Assembly (NCBI RefSeq): GCF_036227105.1
Contig: NZ_CP109434.1
Span: forward strand, 2,236,001 to 2,300,000
Reading direction: 5' to 3'
DNA from: Amycolatopsis sp. NBC_01488
GTDB taxonomy: Bacteria; Actinomycetota; Actinomycetes; Mycobacteriales; Pseudonocardiaceae
Length of the DNA: 64,000 bases
In this document: positions 48,118 through 56,729 of the stretch, one piece after another
Layout: every line of letters begins with the position of its first letter
Position numbering within the stretch: the first letter of the stretch is position 1
Notes under the pieces: model-generated
What the model saw: only the letters and a program-made list of their open reading frames with translations
The model's database searches: none
Told to the model about the DNA's origin: nothing
Program-made: the position numbers and the translations under genes

Positions 48118-48513
48118 ATGGCCGGGCAATGGGCGCCGCGTGACCACGCCGAGCTGACCGCCGGATGGCGGCTGTGGCTCGAACTCGGGTCGTCGCCATG
48201 GCCTCGGCCGGACTGGGACGGCAGTCCGGCCGAGGCGGTGCGGGGGCTGCGGGAGCTGACGGGCGCCTGCGACGAGATCCTCGCCGGCTACCTGGCCGCC
48301 GGTGGTTCGCAGTCCGCCGACGTCGCCGCGCTGCTGCGGTCGATGTACCTCGCCGCGAGCTGGACGTGGAAGCTGTGGCAGGGCGACACCCGGCCGCTCG
48401 ACGACGAACGGGCCGAGATGCTGCACCGAGATCTCGCCGGGTTCGCCGACCACGCCCAGGGTGTGCGTACCTTGCTCGCCGAGGGCGGCGGGTGGGCCTC
48501 TCTGACGCTTTAA
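48118..48513 (+). CDS. hypothetical all-helical protein
   Basis: 131 residues from ATG 48118. Trp-rich and predicted helical (WAPRDHAELTAGWRLWLE, LRELTGACDEILAGYLAAG, LLRSMYLAASWTWKLWQGD). No signal or membrane helix and no motif I can name. It follows the VOC gene by 46 bp on the same strand and its stop overlaps the convergent gamma-glutamyltransferase stop by four bases. Coding is supported by G/C at third positions. Confidence 0.6.
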   Translation: MAGQWAPRDHAELTAGWRLWLELGSSPWPRPDWDGSPAEAVRGLRELTGACDEILAGYLAAGGSQSADVAALLRSMYLAASWTWKLWQGDTRPLDDERAEMLHRDLAGFADHAQGVRTLLAEGGGWASLTL

Positions 48514-50276
48514 CGGCCCGCCGCGTAGCCCTGCATTCCCCGGGCGTTCGCCGCTGCGCGAAGGAGACCGTCGGTGCGGGAGACGGCCGAGAGGCGGCCC
48601 AGGGCCCAGTCGCCCGCGTCCACCACCGCATGGCCACGCTCGCGCAGGGCGTCCAAAGTGGACGCTCCCAGCCGGGACTCCACCACCAGCTCGCGCGGGT
48701 TCCACGAGCGCGGGTAGAACGAACTCGGGAACGCCGTCGTGTGCCAGGCGGGGGCGTCGATCGACTCCTGGAGATTCAGGCCGCCGTACACGTGGGCCAG
48801 CCAGAAGCACAGCTGCCACTGGTCCTGCTGGTCGCCGCCCGGGGTGCCGAACGCCAGCGTCGGGACGCCGTCGCGCAGGGCCAGTGACGGTGACAGCGTG
48901 ATCCGGGGGCGCTTGCCGGGTGCCAGGGAGTTCGGCAGTCCTTGTTCCAGCCAGAACATCTGTCCGCGCGAGTCCAGGCAGAAGCCCAGCGCCGGGATCG
49001 TCGGGCTCGACTGCAGCCAGCCGCCCGACGGGGTCAGCGAGACCAGATTGCCCGCCGCATCGACGACGTCCAGGTGGACCGTGTCGCCGCGGGTCTGGCC
49101 CTGGGGGCCGACCGTCGGCTCGCCGGTCGCGCCGCCTTCCGCCTGGATTCCCTGCAGCGAGTCCAGGATCGCCGGGAGGCGCGCGGGGCCGCCGGCGTCC
49201 CCGGGGCGGAGCGAAGCAGAAGCCGTGTCGGTGATCAACGCACGCCGGGCATCGGTGTACGACGCGGAAAGCAGCACGTCCAGCGGCACGTCCGTGTCGC
49301 CGTACCAGGCCTCGCGGTCCGCGAACGCCAGCTTCGCCGCCTCGGTCGCCAGGTGCACCGTGCGCTCCGACGCGACGCCGTCCACAAAGGACAGTTCGTC
49401 GCGGAGGCCGTGCAGGAGCAGCGCCTGCTGCAGCAATGCCGGGCCCTGCGTCCAGCCGCCCATCTTGACCAGGCGCCAGTCGTCGACGTCCACGAACGCC
49501 GGGTCTTCGTACGACGCCGACCACGACGCGAGGTCGTCGCCGGTCAGCAGGCCCGCGTGGTCGCGGCCGGAGTCGTCGCGGAACGCCTGCCGGCTGAACG
49601 CATCGATCGCTTCGGCGACGAAACCCTGTGACCAGGCACGGCGTCCCGCGTCGAGCTGCGCCTCGCGCCCCGAGACGGCTTCCGCCTCCCGCAGCAGCCG
49701 CTCCCAGGTGTCCGCCACTACCGGGTTCCGGTGCAGGCCGGACGCCGGCTTGCCGTGCGGCATCCACAACGCCGCCGACGTCGGCCAATGCTCGGTGAAC
49801 AACCGCGAGACGGCCTGGATCGTGTCCCCGACTCGCGACACCAGCGGGACGCCGTTGCGGGCGTAGCCGATCGCGTACGACAGCACCGAGCGAAGCGACT
49901 TCGTGCCGTAGTCGCGAAGCAGCAGGAGCCAGCCGTCCCAGGCGCCGGGGACCGTCGCCGGGAGGAGACCGCTGCCCGGGATCAGGTCCAACCCCAGAGA
50001 GGCGAACTGCGACGCCGTGGCCCCCGCGGGCGCCGGGCCTTGACCGGCCAGTGCCCGCGGGGTCGGGTCGTCCGCCGTCACGAAGAGGCCGGGCACCTGG
50101 CCCGCCGGGCCGCACAGGTGCGGCTCGGCGACCTGGAGGACGAAGCCGGCCGCGACCGCCGCGTCGAACGCGTTGCCGCCGTCTTCCAGCACCGCCATCC
50201 CGGTGGCCGAAGCCAGCCAGTGCGTCGATGCCACCATCCCGAAGGTGCCGGTCAGTTCCGGCCTCGTCGTGAACAT
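48510..50276 (-). CDS. gamma-glutamyltransferase family hydrolase
   Basis: 588 residues from ATG 50276. The fold signature is ATGMAVLEDGGNAFDAAVAAGFVLQV near the start. The autocleavage site with nucleophilic Thr is in GDTVHLDVVDAAGNLVSLTP near residue 390, giving large and small subunits. The later PLxxM-type loop is replaced by NSLAPGKRPRITLSPSLAL. Members act on glutathione, cephalosporins or acylated amino acids. Mycothiol producers lack much glutathione, so the native substrate is open. No signal peptide is visible, so it is probably cytoplasmic. Confidence 0.88.
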   Translation of the reverse strand: MFTTRPELTGTFGMVASTHWLASATGMAVLEDGGNAFDAAVAAGFVLQVAEPHLCGPAGQVPGLFVTADDPTPRALAGQGPAPAGATASQFASLGLDLIPGSGLLPATVPGAWDGWLLLLRDYGTKSLRSVLSYAIGYARNGVPLVSRVGDTIQAVSRLFTEHWPTSAALWMPHGKPASGLHRNPVVADTWERLLREAEAVSGREAQLDAGRRAWSQGFVAEAIDAFSRQAFRDDSGRDHAGLLTGDDLASWSASYEDPAFVDVDDWRLVKMGGWTQGPALLQQALLLHGLRDELSFVDGVASERTVHLATEAAKLAFADREAWYGDTDVPLDVLLSASYTDARRALITDTASASLRPGDAGGPARLPAILDSLQGIQAEGGATGEPTVGPQGQTRGDTVHLDVVDAAGNLVSLTPSGGWLQSSPTIPALGFCLDSRGQMFWLEQGLPNSLAPGKRPRITLSPSLALRDGVPTLAFGTPGGDQQDQWQLCFWLAHVYGGLNLQESIDAPAWHTTAFPSSFYPRSWNPRELVVESRLGASTLDALRERGHAVVDAGDWALGRLSAVSRTDGLLRAAANARGMQGYAAGR

Positions 50277-50289
50277 GCCCCGATGGTAA

Positions 50290-50706
50290 CTACCAGCTCG
50301 CCGGGCGCCGCCGCTCCGGCTCGTACGGCTGCGTGATGATTTCCATCCCGTTCCCACCGGGATCGAGGAAATAGACGCCACGGCCGCCGTGGTTGTGGTT
50401 GAATTCGCCGACCTGCTTGCCTTGCGGATCGGCGTGGTAGGGCACGCCCGTTTCGACGAGCCGCGCGAAGACGGCGGCGAAGTCGTCCTCCGGGATCAGG
50501 AAGCAGTAATGCTGCAGGCGGAGGTCCTGCTCGGGGATGGTCGCGAAGTCCAGCCGGACGCCGTTGCGCGTCTCGACGGGGATGAACGGACCCCATTCTT
50601 CCCCGACTTCGAGGCCGAGCAGGTTCGCCAGGAATTCGGCGGATTCCCGATTGTTCCGGGACGGGACGATCAGATGGTTCAATTCAACGGAAACGGAAAC
50701 AGACAC
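50290..50706 (-). CDS. VOC-family (extradiol-dioxygenase-like) protein
   Basis: 138 residues from GTG 50706. One VOC unit: VELNHLIVPSRNNRESAEFLANLLGL at the start with His as the first metal-ligand candidate, HYCFLIPEDDFAAV in the middle, and GRGVYFLDPGGNGMEIITQPYE at the end with Glu as the last ligand. The motif arrangement resembles glyoxalase or dioxygenase-like proteins of unknown substrate. It lies 13 bp upstream of the gamma-glutamyltransferase gene on the same strand, suggesting co-transcription and a shared detoxification role. Confidence 0.85.
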   Translation of the reverse strand: MSVSVSVELNHLIVPSRNNRESAEFLANLLGLEVGEEWGPFIPVETRNGVRLDFATIPEQDLRLQHYCFLIPEDDFAAVFARLVETGVPYHADPQGKQVGEFNHNHGGRGVYFLDPGGNGMEIITQPYEPERRRPASW

Positions 50707-50805
50707 GAGCGAAATGCCTCCGGGGCACTCCCGCCACCTCCATGCCTCACCCAGCCGGTGACCGACACGCGATGCCGTGCGGCCAGCCTAGCCAAGAGCG
50801 AGCCC

Positions 50806-52110
50806 TCAGGAAACCTTGATCCGCGCCGCCGCCCGCGGCCGCCCGACGCCCTGCCAGGACAGCCCGGCGTCGACGACCACCCGCGGGTCCAGCAGGTTCC
50901 GCGTGTCGACGACGTCGATGCCCTCCATCAGCTCGGCCATCGCGGCCCAGTCGAGGTGCTTGAACTCGGCCCACTCGGTCAGCACGACGACGACGTCCGC
51001 GTCCTTCGCGACCTGGTAGGCGTCGTCGACCACGGTCATCCCGTCGATTTCGCCGTCGACGGCCGGGTCGTAGGCGACCAGCTCGGCGCCCAGCGCACAG
51101 AGCACCGAGGACACGGCGAGCGCGGGCGAGTCGCGCAGGTCGTTCGTACCCGCCTTGAACGCCAGGCCCAGCACGCCGATCCGGGCGCCGGCCAGGGTGC
51201 CGCCGACCGCACCGGCGATCTTCGCGACGATCCGGTCGCGCTGGGCGATGTTCTCGTCGATCGCCGACGTCAGCATCTTGAAGTCGTAGTTCACCGACTC
51301 GGCGACCTTGACCAGCGCGCTGGTGTCCTTCGGCAGGCACGAGCCGCCCCAGCCCGGGCCCGGCTTGAGGAACGTCCGCCCGATCCGCCGGTCGTAGCCC
51401 ATGCCCTCGGTGACGAGGTTGATGTCCGCGCCGAGCCGTTCGCACAGCTCGGCGATCGAGTTGACGTAGGACAGCTTCAGCGCGAGGTAGCAGTTCGCGG
51501 CGTACTTGACCAGTTCGGCGCTGGCGGCGTCGGCGACGACGACCGGGGCGGCCAGCTCGGCGTACAGCTCACCGACCCAGTGCGCGGCGGCGAAGTCGTC
51601 CGAGCCGACGACGATCCGGTCCGGGCCCAGGAAGTCCGCGACCGCGGTGCCTTCGCGGAGGAACTCGGGGTTCGACACCACCGGCACGTCGGTCCGCCCG
51701 AGCATCTCCTCGATCCGCTTCGACGTGCCGACCGGCACGGTCGACTTGGTGACCAGCGCGCAGCCGGCGGGCAGGACGTCGCCGATCTCGGCGGCCACGG
51801 CTTCGACCGCGCGCAGGTCCGCGGAGCCGCCGGCGCCCATGGGCGTCGGGACGCAAAGAAACACGGCTTCCGCGTCGCGGACCGCGTCCCGCGCGCCGAC
51901 GACGAACTGGAGACGGCCGGCCGAGATCCCGCGGGCGACCAGATCGGCCAGCCCCGGTTCGAGGATGTCGACGCGCCCGGCGCTCAGCCGGGACACCTTC
52001 GCGCGGTCGACGTCCACGCACGTGACGCGATGACCCAGACTGGCCAGGCAGGCCCCCGTGGTCAAGCCGACGTAACCGGTACCTACCACCACGATCCGAG
52101 CTGGTGTCAT
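50806..52110 (-). CDS. ugd: UDP-glucose 6-dehydrogenase
   Basis: 434 residues from ATG 52110. It oxidises UDP-glucose to UDP-glucuronate with two NAD+ per turn. The N-terminal Rossmann motif is VVGTGYVGLTTGACLA at about 6-21, the catalytic Cys is in WGGSCLPKD near 259, the conserved Lys is in SAELVKYAANCYLALK near 205, and the C-terminal domain holds RIGVLGLAFKAGTNDLRDSP. It supplies uronic-acid precursors for cell-surface polysaccharides. It is not linked to the glycan locus but could feed it. A TM-free cytoplasmic enzyme. Confidence 0.93.
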   Translation of the reverse strand: MTPARIVVVGTGYVGLTTGACLASLGHRVTCVDVDRAKVSRLSAGRVDILEPGLADLVARGISAGRLQFVVGARDAVRDAEAVFLCVPTPMGAGGSADLRAVEAVAAEIGDVLPAGCALVTKSTVPVGTSKRIEEMLGRTDVPVVSNPEFLREGTAVADFLGPDRIVVGSDDFAAAHWVGELYAELAAPVVVADAASAELVKYAANCYLALKLSYVNSIAELCERLGADINLVTEGMGYDRRIGRTFLKPGPGWGGSCLPKDTSALVKVAESVNYDFKMLTSAIDENIAQRDRIVAKIAGAVGGTLAGARIGVLGLAFKAGTNDLRDSPALAVSSVLCALGAELVAYDPAVDGEIDGMTVVDDAYQVAKDADVVVVLTEWAEFKHLDWAAMAELMEGIDVVDTRNLLDPRVVVDAGLSWQGVGRPRAAARIKVS

Positions 52111-52294
52111 GGTGCTGAAGGTGACAGCCGGAGTTGACCACCGCGCTAACGGAACCGGACACGGGTGAGTACTCCATGCGACACCGCGGAGGTGCGTTAA
52201 CAGCAGTTTGCGGCCGGTGAGCGAGCACACGAATCGCCCGTGCGAACGAGCGTTAACCTGGGTGGGAATCGGAGCAGCGAAGGGAACCGCACAG

Positions 52295-53053
52295 ATGCAG
52301 ATCACCGACACCGCGGCGCTCGTCACCGGGGGCGCGTCCGGCCTCGGCGGGGCGACGGCGAAGGCCCTCGCGGCGAAGGGCGCGCGGGTGTTCGCGCTGG
52401 ACCTGGCGCCGTCCATCGAGAAGGCCGAGCAGGTCGACGGCATCACCTACGTCGAGGCCGACGTGACCGACGTCGACCAGGTCGAGGCCGCCGTCGCGAC
52501 CGCGGCGGGTTCCGGCGTGCCGCTGCGGACCGTCGTGAACTGCGCCGGCATCGGGCCGTCCGCGCGGATCCTGTCCAAGAAGGGCCGCCACGACCTCGCG
52601 CTGTACGCGAAGGTCATCCAGATCAACCTGATCGGCACGTTCAACGTCCTGACCGTCGCGGCCGAGGCGATCGCGAAGACGGAGCCGCTCGAGGACGACG
52701 CCCGCGGCGTCGTCATCAACACCGCGTCCATCGCCGCGTTCGACGGCCAGATCGGGCAGGTCGCCTACTCGTCGTCCAAGGGCGGCGTCGTCGGCATGAC
52801 GCTCCCCGCGGCCCGCGACCTGGCCTCGCACGGCATCCGCGTGCTGACCATCGCGCCGGGCATCGTCGACACCCCGATGCTGGCCACGGTCAGCGACGAG
52901 TTCCGCGCGTCGCTCGCCGCCGGCATCCCGTTCCCGAAGCGGCTCGCGCGGCCGGACGAGTACGCGCAGCTCGCGCTGTCGCTCATCGACCACGACTACC
53001 TGAACGGCGAGGTCGTCCGCATGGACGGCTCGCTGCGGATGGCCCCGCGCTGA
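52295..53053 (+). CDS. short-chain dehydrogenase, HSD17B10-like
   Basis: 252 residues from ATG 52295 behind AGGGA. The Rossmann start is ALVTGGASGLGGATA, the NNAG-like motif appears as VVNCAGIGPS, the catalytic Ser is in INTASIAAFDG and the YxxxK pair is in VAYSSSKGG. The closest recognised group is the 3-hydroxyacyl-CoA/2-methyl-3-hydroxybutyryl-CoA dehydrogenases of branched-chain or fatty acid breakdown. It is divergent from ugd across a 184-bp interval. The gene ends in a strong shared hairpin. Confidence 0.9.
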   Translation: MQITDTAALVTGGASGLGGATAKALAAKGARVFALDLAPSIEKAEQVDGITYVEADVTDVDQVEAAVATAAGSGVPLRTVVNCAGIGPSARILSKKGRHDLALYAKVIQINLIGTFNVLTVAAEAIAKTEPLEDDARGVVINTASIAAFDGQIGQVAYSSSKGGVVGMTLPAARDLASHGIRVLTIAPGIVDTPMLATVSDEFRASLAAGIPFPKRLARPDEYAQLALSLIDHDYLNGEVVRMDGSLRMAPR

Positions 53054-53060
53054 CCCGCCG

Positions 53061-53089
53061 CCGCCGGGGCACTTCGCGTGCCCCGGCGG
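53061..53089. terminator. bidirectional terminator
   Basis: A perfect 12-bp stem CCGCCGGGGCAC/GTGCCCCGGCGG with a five-base TTCGC loop, between the SDR stop and the end of the convergent methyltransferase. Confidence 0.75.
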
Positions 53090-53095
53090 TCGTGC

Positions 53096-53755
53096 TCAGC
53101 GGGTGAGGCGGACCTCGAGGCCGATGCCGTCGGTCGTCACCGAGCAGCCGCCGAAAGCGCTCTCCGCGGCCAGCGCTTCGAACTGCTCGCGCGTGAACGC
53201 CCGGCGCCGCAGCCACCCGAGCGTCTGCCGCACGGTGAACCCGCTGACGACGCCGACGTTCATCCCGGCGACCTCGCGATCGATATCCGCGCCGGTGGCC
53301 TCGTGGTTGAGGTCGTGGATCACCGCGAACCCGCCCGGGCGCAGCAGTCGGTGCATCTCGTTCAGCGCGGTCACCGGCTGCCGGAAGTTCTTGAACGCCG
53401 CCTGGCAGACCACGAAGTCGAACGACCCGTCCGCGAACGGCGCGTGCGTGACGTCGCCCTGCCGGAAGTCGACGTCCACTCCTGCCTTCCGCGCCTCTTC
53501 CGAAGCGATTTCCGTCATCGTGTGGCTGATGTCGAGCCCGGTGACGTGGAAGCCGCGCTTCGCCAGCTCGACGGCGAAGAAGCCCGGCCCGGGCGCCACC
53601 TCCAGGATGTCGGCGCCGTCCCTCAGCCCGGACGTGACCTCGGCGGCCTGCCGCCGGTACTGCGCGAGCTGCGGCTCGGTGCCGCGGTTCTTGGCGTACC
53701 AGCGTGCCTGAAAGCCTTCCATCTCGGGCACCCGGTGCTTGCGTGTCGTCTCCAT
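53096..53755 (-). CDS. class I SAM methyltransferase
   Basis: 219 residues from ATG 53755. Motif I is ADILEVAPGPGFFAVELAKRG near 48-68 and motif II appears as FHVTGLDIS. Motif post-II is FADGSFDFVVCQAAFKNF, and motif III is RLLRPGGFAVIHDLNH. These are typical of Methyltransf_11 enzymes that act on small molecules. It lies six bases after the PadR gene stop on the same strand, so the regulator and enzyme form an operon and the methyltransferase is probably part of a resistance or modification response. Confidence 0.87.
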   Translation of the reverse strand: METTRKHRVPEMEGFQARWYAKNRGTEPQLAQYRRQAAEVTSGLRDGADILEVAPGPGFFAVELAKRGFHVTGLDISHTMTEIASEEARKAGVDVDFRQGDVTHAPFADGSFDFVVCQAAFKNFRQPVTALNEMHRLLRPGGFAVIHDLNHEATGADIDREVAGMNVGVVSGFTVRQTLGWLRRRAFTREQFEALAAESAFGGCSVTTDGIGLEVRLTR

Positions 53756-53761
53756 CGGTTC

Positions 53762-54391
53762 CTACCTCTCCACGAACTCCCCCAGGTCGTCCGGGAATTC
53801 GCCGGTTTCGTGAAAGCGCCGCCAGGCGTCGATGCCCGGCAACGCGCCAGTGGTCAGTTCTTCGAGGAAGCCGCGCACCCAGCGCCCTTCGGCTTCCGTC
53901 ATCGCGATGTCGTACTCGACCTCGACCACGAACAGCCGCGGCATGACCGCCCGCAGCCGCTCCAGGGCCGCTCGCTGTGCCTCGACGTGCTCGTCGAGCT
54001 GCCCGAGCCGCTGCCGGAGCAGGCTGATCGTCTGGTCCGGCCCGAGAACGCCCACCATCGACAGCCCGGACCGGAACCGCGGTGGCTCCTTCTCGACCGT
54101 GCCGACGAGCTCGCGGACCCAGTCCTCGAACTCCTCACGCCCGGCCGGCGTGATCCGGTAGACGGTCCGCTCGGGCCGCCCGCCGTCCTTGACGCTCTCG
54201 ACGGCCTCCAACAAGCCGTGCTTTTCGAGGTTCGCGACGACCGTGTAGAGCGAGCCCCACTTGATCGGCATGTCGGCGTCCTTGCCGCGCTGCTTGAGCA
54301 CGGCCGCCATTTCGTACGGGTGCATCGCGCGTTCCAGCGCGACGGACAGCACGGCCAGGCCCAGCATGCTGGCGACCTTCCGCTTCTTCAT
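53762..54391 (-). CDS. PadR-family regulator
   Basis: 209 residues from ATG 54391 behind GAGGAG. The N-terminal winged helix spans about 8-90 (ASMLGLAVLSVALERAMHPYEMAAVLKQRG, KWGSLYTVVANLEKHGLLEA, ERTVYRITPAGREEFEDWV, read in parts). A C-terminal helical dimerisation region continues to the end with LLRQRLGQLDEHVEAQRAALERLRA. PadR proteins respond to phenolics or antibiotics. It probably represses its own operon with the methyltransferase, through the repeats upstream. Confidence 0.9.
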   Translation of the reverse strand: MKKRKVASMLGLAVLSVALERAMHPYEMAAVLKQRGKDADMPIKWGSLYTVVANLEKHGLLEAVESVKDGGRPERTVYRITPAGREEFEDWVRELVGTVEKEPPRFRSGLSMVGVLGPDQTISLLRQRLGQLDEHVEAQRAALERLRAVMPRLFVVEVEYDIAMTEAEGRWVRGFLEELTTGALPGIDAWRRFHETGEFPDDLGEFVER

Positions 54392-54406
54392 GCCGACTCC
54401 TCGTTT

Positions 54407-54427
54407 ACGAGTACTCGCAGACGAGTA
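54407..54427. promoter_or_regulatory. candidate PadR operator
   Basis: The perfect palindrome CGAGTACTCG (54408-54417) and a direct repeat ACGAGTA at 54407-54413 and 54421-54427 sit 16-36 bp upstream of the padR start. It does not show the canonical PadR ATGT/ACAT motif. Confidence 0.4.
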
Positions 54428-54472
54428 TACGGAAGACGTGCCAGCAGGCAAGTGTCTTAGTCAGTGAACTAC

Positions 54473-56113
54473 TCAGAGGTCGAACATGTACGGGACTTCG
54501 GCCTGCGCCCGCGCATCGATCCACTCTCGCAGCGCGCGCGTGGCCAGGACGTCGTCCTCGTTGTAGCGCAGGAGCCGTTCGCGCTGCTCGCCGTCCGGCG
54601 TCTCGCCGTCCATGCCGACGGCGTCGCGGTACCAGCGCATCGACGCCTCGCCGCCCGCCTCCGGATCGCGCCAGGCGAACCCGGCGACCGGGGCGATCAC
54701 CTTCAGCCCCTTGCCGTGGGAGCACAGGAACTGGTCGGTGACGCTGCGGAAGAGGTCGACCCACTCCGCGGAGTCCACGAAGGACTGGATCTCCTTCTTC
54801 GTCGGCACGCCCGGGTGGTCGCCGAAACGCTCGACCGAGCCGAACAGCCAGCGGTTCTCTGCGAGCGCGTTGTAGCAGTACGCGCGGAAAGTCAGCCCGG
54901 CCGCTTCGGTGCGCTCGCGGACGTCGGTGAGCCAGGCCCAGAACTCGGCGAACGACCGGGCTTCGTCGTCGGTCGGCAGCGGGTCCCACGTCGCGAAGGC
55001 GCGGTATCCCTGCGAGACGCCGATGTCGGCGCCGGTGAGCAGGCAGCCCCAGAGGTACGCGCCGGCGTCGCCGAAGCTCTCCATGTCGACGTCGACCTCG
55101 ACGTCGGCGCGCGGCACCTCGACGCGGTCGACGCGGCGCACCAGCGTCAGGTCGGCCAGCCAGGCACGCGCGAGCACGACCGCGTCCGGGAACGTCACGC
55201 CCGTCCAGTTCACTTCCGGCGCCTCGCCGGTCGGGTCGAGGGCGGCCAGCTTGTCCACAGTGGACACACCGGCGCGGCGCAGCTCGACCGCGTCCTCGCC
55301 GCGGACCACGAGGCTGACGTCGCGGGACTCGGTGAGCACCACCTCGCACGTCGGCCACCACGGGCAGCGGCGGCACTCCAGCACGCGCGACGGCTCGGCC
55401 AGCGGCTCCTCGCCGTTCGCGGCCGCGGTGGCGATGGCGAGCCGGTCGGCGAACCGGACCTGGTACTCGGTGAGCGCGCTGCGCCCGCCGGGCCAGGTGC
55501 CCGCGGTGAGGTCGTGCCAGACGACGACGTCGGCGTCGAGGCCGATGACGCCGCCCAGGGCGAGGCTTTCGTCGGCCTGTCCGAGCGTCTGCAGCATGCG
55601 GCGGATGTGCACGAGCCGCAGCTGGTCGCGCGGCTGCGAGCGGACCTTGCGGCCGTCGTCGGCGCCGCGGTGCGCCGGGTCGAGGTCGGTCAGCTCGGTG
55701 ACGATCGCGCCGGTGCCACGGTCGGAGATCCGGTGCCGCACGACGAGCACCGGAACGTACCCACGGCCGGTGCGCACGAGCAGGTCGACGCCGCCGCGCC
55801 GGTGCCCGGCCGCGTCGACCGGGAACAGCGCGCCCCAGATGTAGGACGCTTCGGCGGCGAAGGCCTGCTCGGTCAGCTCGACGCGCTCGTGCGCCGGGAG
55901 GTCCCTGGCGATCTTCACCCAGTGGCCCGGGTTGGCCGCCATCAGCCGGGCGACGATGTCCTCGCGGTGGGCGGTGGCGTCGTCGATCCGCTGCTGCGCG
56001 GTGGGGTCCGGCGGGGAAAGCGGTACCTCGCGCATGGTGGGGTCGTGTTCGAGGTGCACGCGCCGACGGCAGCGGCTGACCGCGCCCGCGTCGAGTACCA
56101 CCTCGCCCTTCAT
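54473..56113 (-). CDS. TM0106-family RecB-like nuclease
   Basis: 546 residues from ATG 56113. The N-terminal RecB-type nuclease part contains GGVDLLVRTGRGYVPVLVV, a Cys cluster LECRRCPWWPTCE near 270 likely to hold an iron-sulfur cluster, and a C-terminal RNase H-like domain with VDVDMESFGDAGAYLWG near 348 and RYNEDDVLATRALREW at the end. This architecture is the TM0106/YprB group of predicted exonucleases. Their function is unsettled, with links to DNA repair and to Cas4-type nucleases. No CRISPR is present in this window. Confidence 0.82.
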   Translation of the reverse strand: MKGEVVLDAGAVSRCRRRVHLEHDPTMREVPLSPPDPTAQQRIDDATAHREDIVARLMAANPGHWVKIARDLPAHERVELTEQAFAAEASYIWGALFPVDAAGHRRGGVDLLVRTGRGYVPVLVVRHRISDRGTGAIVTELTDLDPAHRGADDGRKVRSQPRDQLRLVHIRRMLQTLGQADESLALGGVIGLDADVVVWHDLTAGTWPGGRSALTEYQVRFADRLAIATAAANGEEPLAEPSRVLECRRCPWWPTCEVVLTESRDVSLVVRGEDAVELRRAGVSTVDKLAALDPTGEAPEVNWTGVTFPDAVVLARAWLADLTLVRRVDRVEVPRADVEVDVDMESFGDAGAYLWGCLLTGADIGVSQGYRAFATWDPLPTDDEARSFAEFWAWLTDVRERTEAAGLTFRAYCYNALAENRWLFGSVERFGDHPGVPTKKEIQSFVDSAEWVDLFRSVTDQFLCSHGKGLKVIAPVAGFAWRDPEAGGEASMRWYRDAVGMDGETPDGEQRERLLRYNEDDVLATRALREWIDARAQAEVPYMFDL

Positions 56114-56203
56114 GGAGATCACTCTAGATTCCCACCGCCGAGCCGACATGCCCGCCACCCGGGCGACCAGTAAGTTCGACCTCGACACGTCGCAGGAGGT
56201 GCC

Positions 56204-56665
56204 ATGGCGCGCAAGGCCAAGGTCGAGGGTGAAGCCAGGTTCACCCCTAAGAGGGCGAAGAACGCGGTCGCGGTGGCGAAGGTGCTCGGCCCGGTCGTGA
56301 TCCCGGTGGTCGCGCCGTTCGCGGTGCGCGCGGCGGGCACCGCCCGGGAGCTGTACGACCGCTACCAGGCGCGCAAGCTCGGCGTCGCGGTGGATCAGCT
56401 GGGCTCGTACACCGGTCGCGGTGCGGCGCTGCACGCCCGGATCGCGGGGCTCGCCCAGGGGTGCCGGGACCTGGAGAAGTCGGAGAAGGCATCGGCGGCG
56501 GACAAGACGTTCGTGAGCGAGTCGCTGAGCACGCTGGAGCAGCTGTCGGCCTCGGTGCGGGCGGCCGAGCGGATGCCGGCGGCGCGGCGCAAGGCCGTGC
56601 ACCGCGCGGTGGCCGGCGAGCTGGAGCGGCTGGAAGGCCACCTGCTGCACCGGCTGGGGATCTGA
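56204..56665 (+). CDS. DUF6474-like protein
   Basis: 153 residues from ATG 56204. Basic start RKAKVEGEARFTPKRAKNAV, a hydrophobic stretch (VAKVLGPVVIPVVAPFAVRAAG) that could be a membrane-associated helix, then YDRYQARKLGVAV and a helical tail. It fits a conserved actinobacterial family which I believe is DUF6474, without a known role. It is transcribed away from the nuclease gene and ends in a long hairpin shared with the ABC operon. Confidence 0.65.
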   Translation: MARKAKVEGEARFTPKRAKNAVAVAKVLGPVVIPVVAPFAVRAAGTARELYDRYQARKLGVAVDQLGSYTGRGAALHARIAGLAQGCRDLEKSEKASAADKTFVSESLSTLEQLSASVRAAERMPAARRKAVHRAVAGELERLEGHLLHRLGI

Positions 56666-56680
56666 CCGCGCGCCCCCGGT

Positions 56681-56722
56681 CGTGAGTGAGAAACAGCGTT
56701 AGAACACTGTTTCTCACTCACG
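56681..56722. terminator. AT-richer bidirectional terminator
   Basis: A perfect 16-bp stem CGTGAGTGAGAAACAG / CTGTTTCTCACTCACG around a 10-base loop, between two convergent genes. It is distinctly lower in GC than the surroundings, unusual for this genome. Confidence 0.75.
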
Positions 56723-56729
56723 ACGGGAG

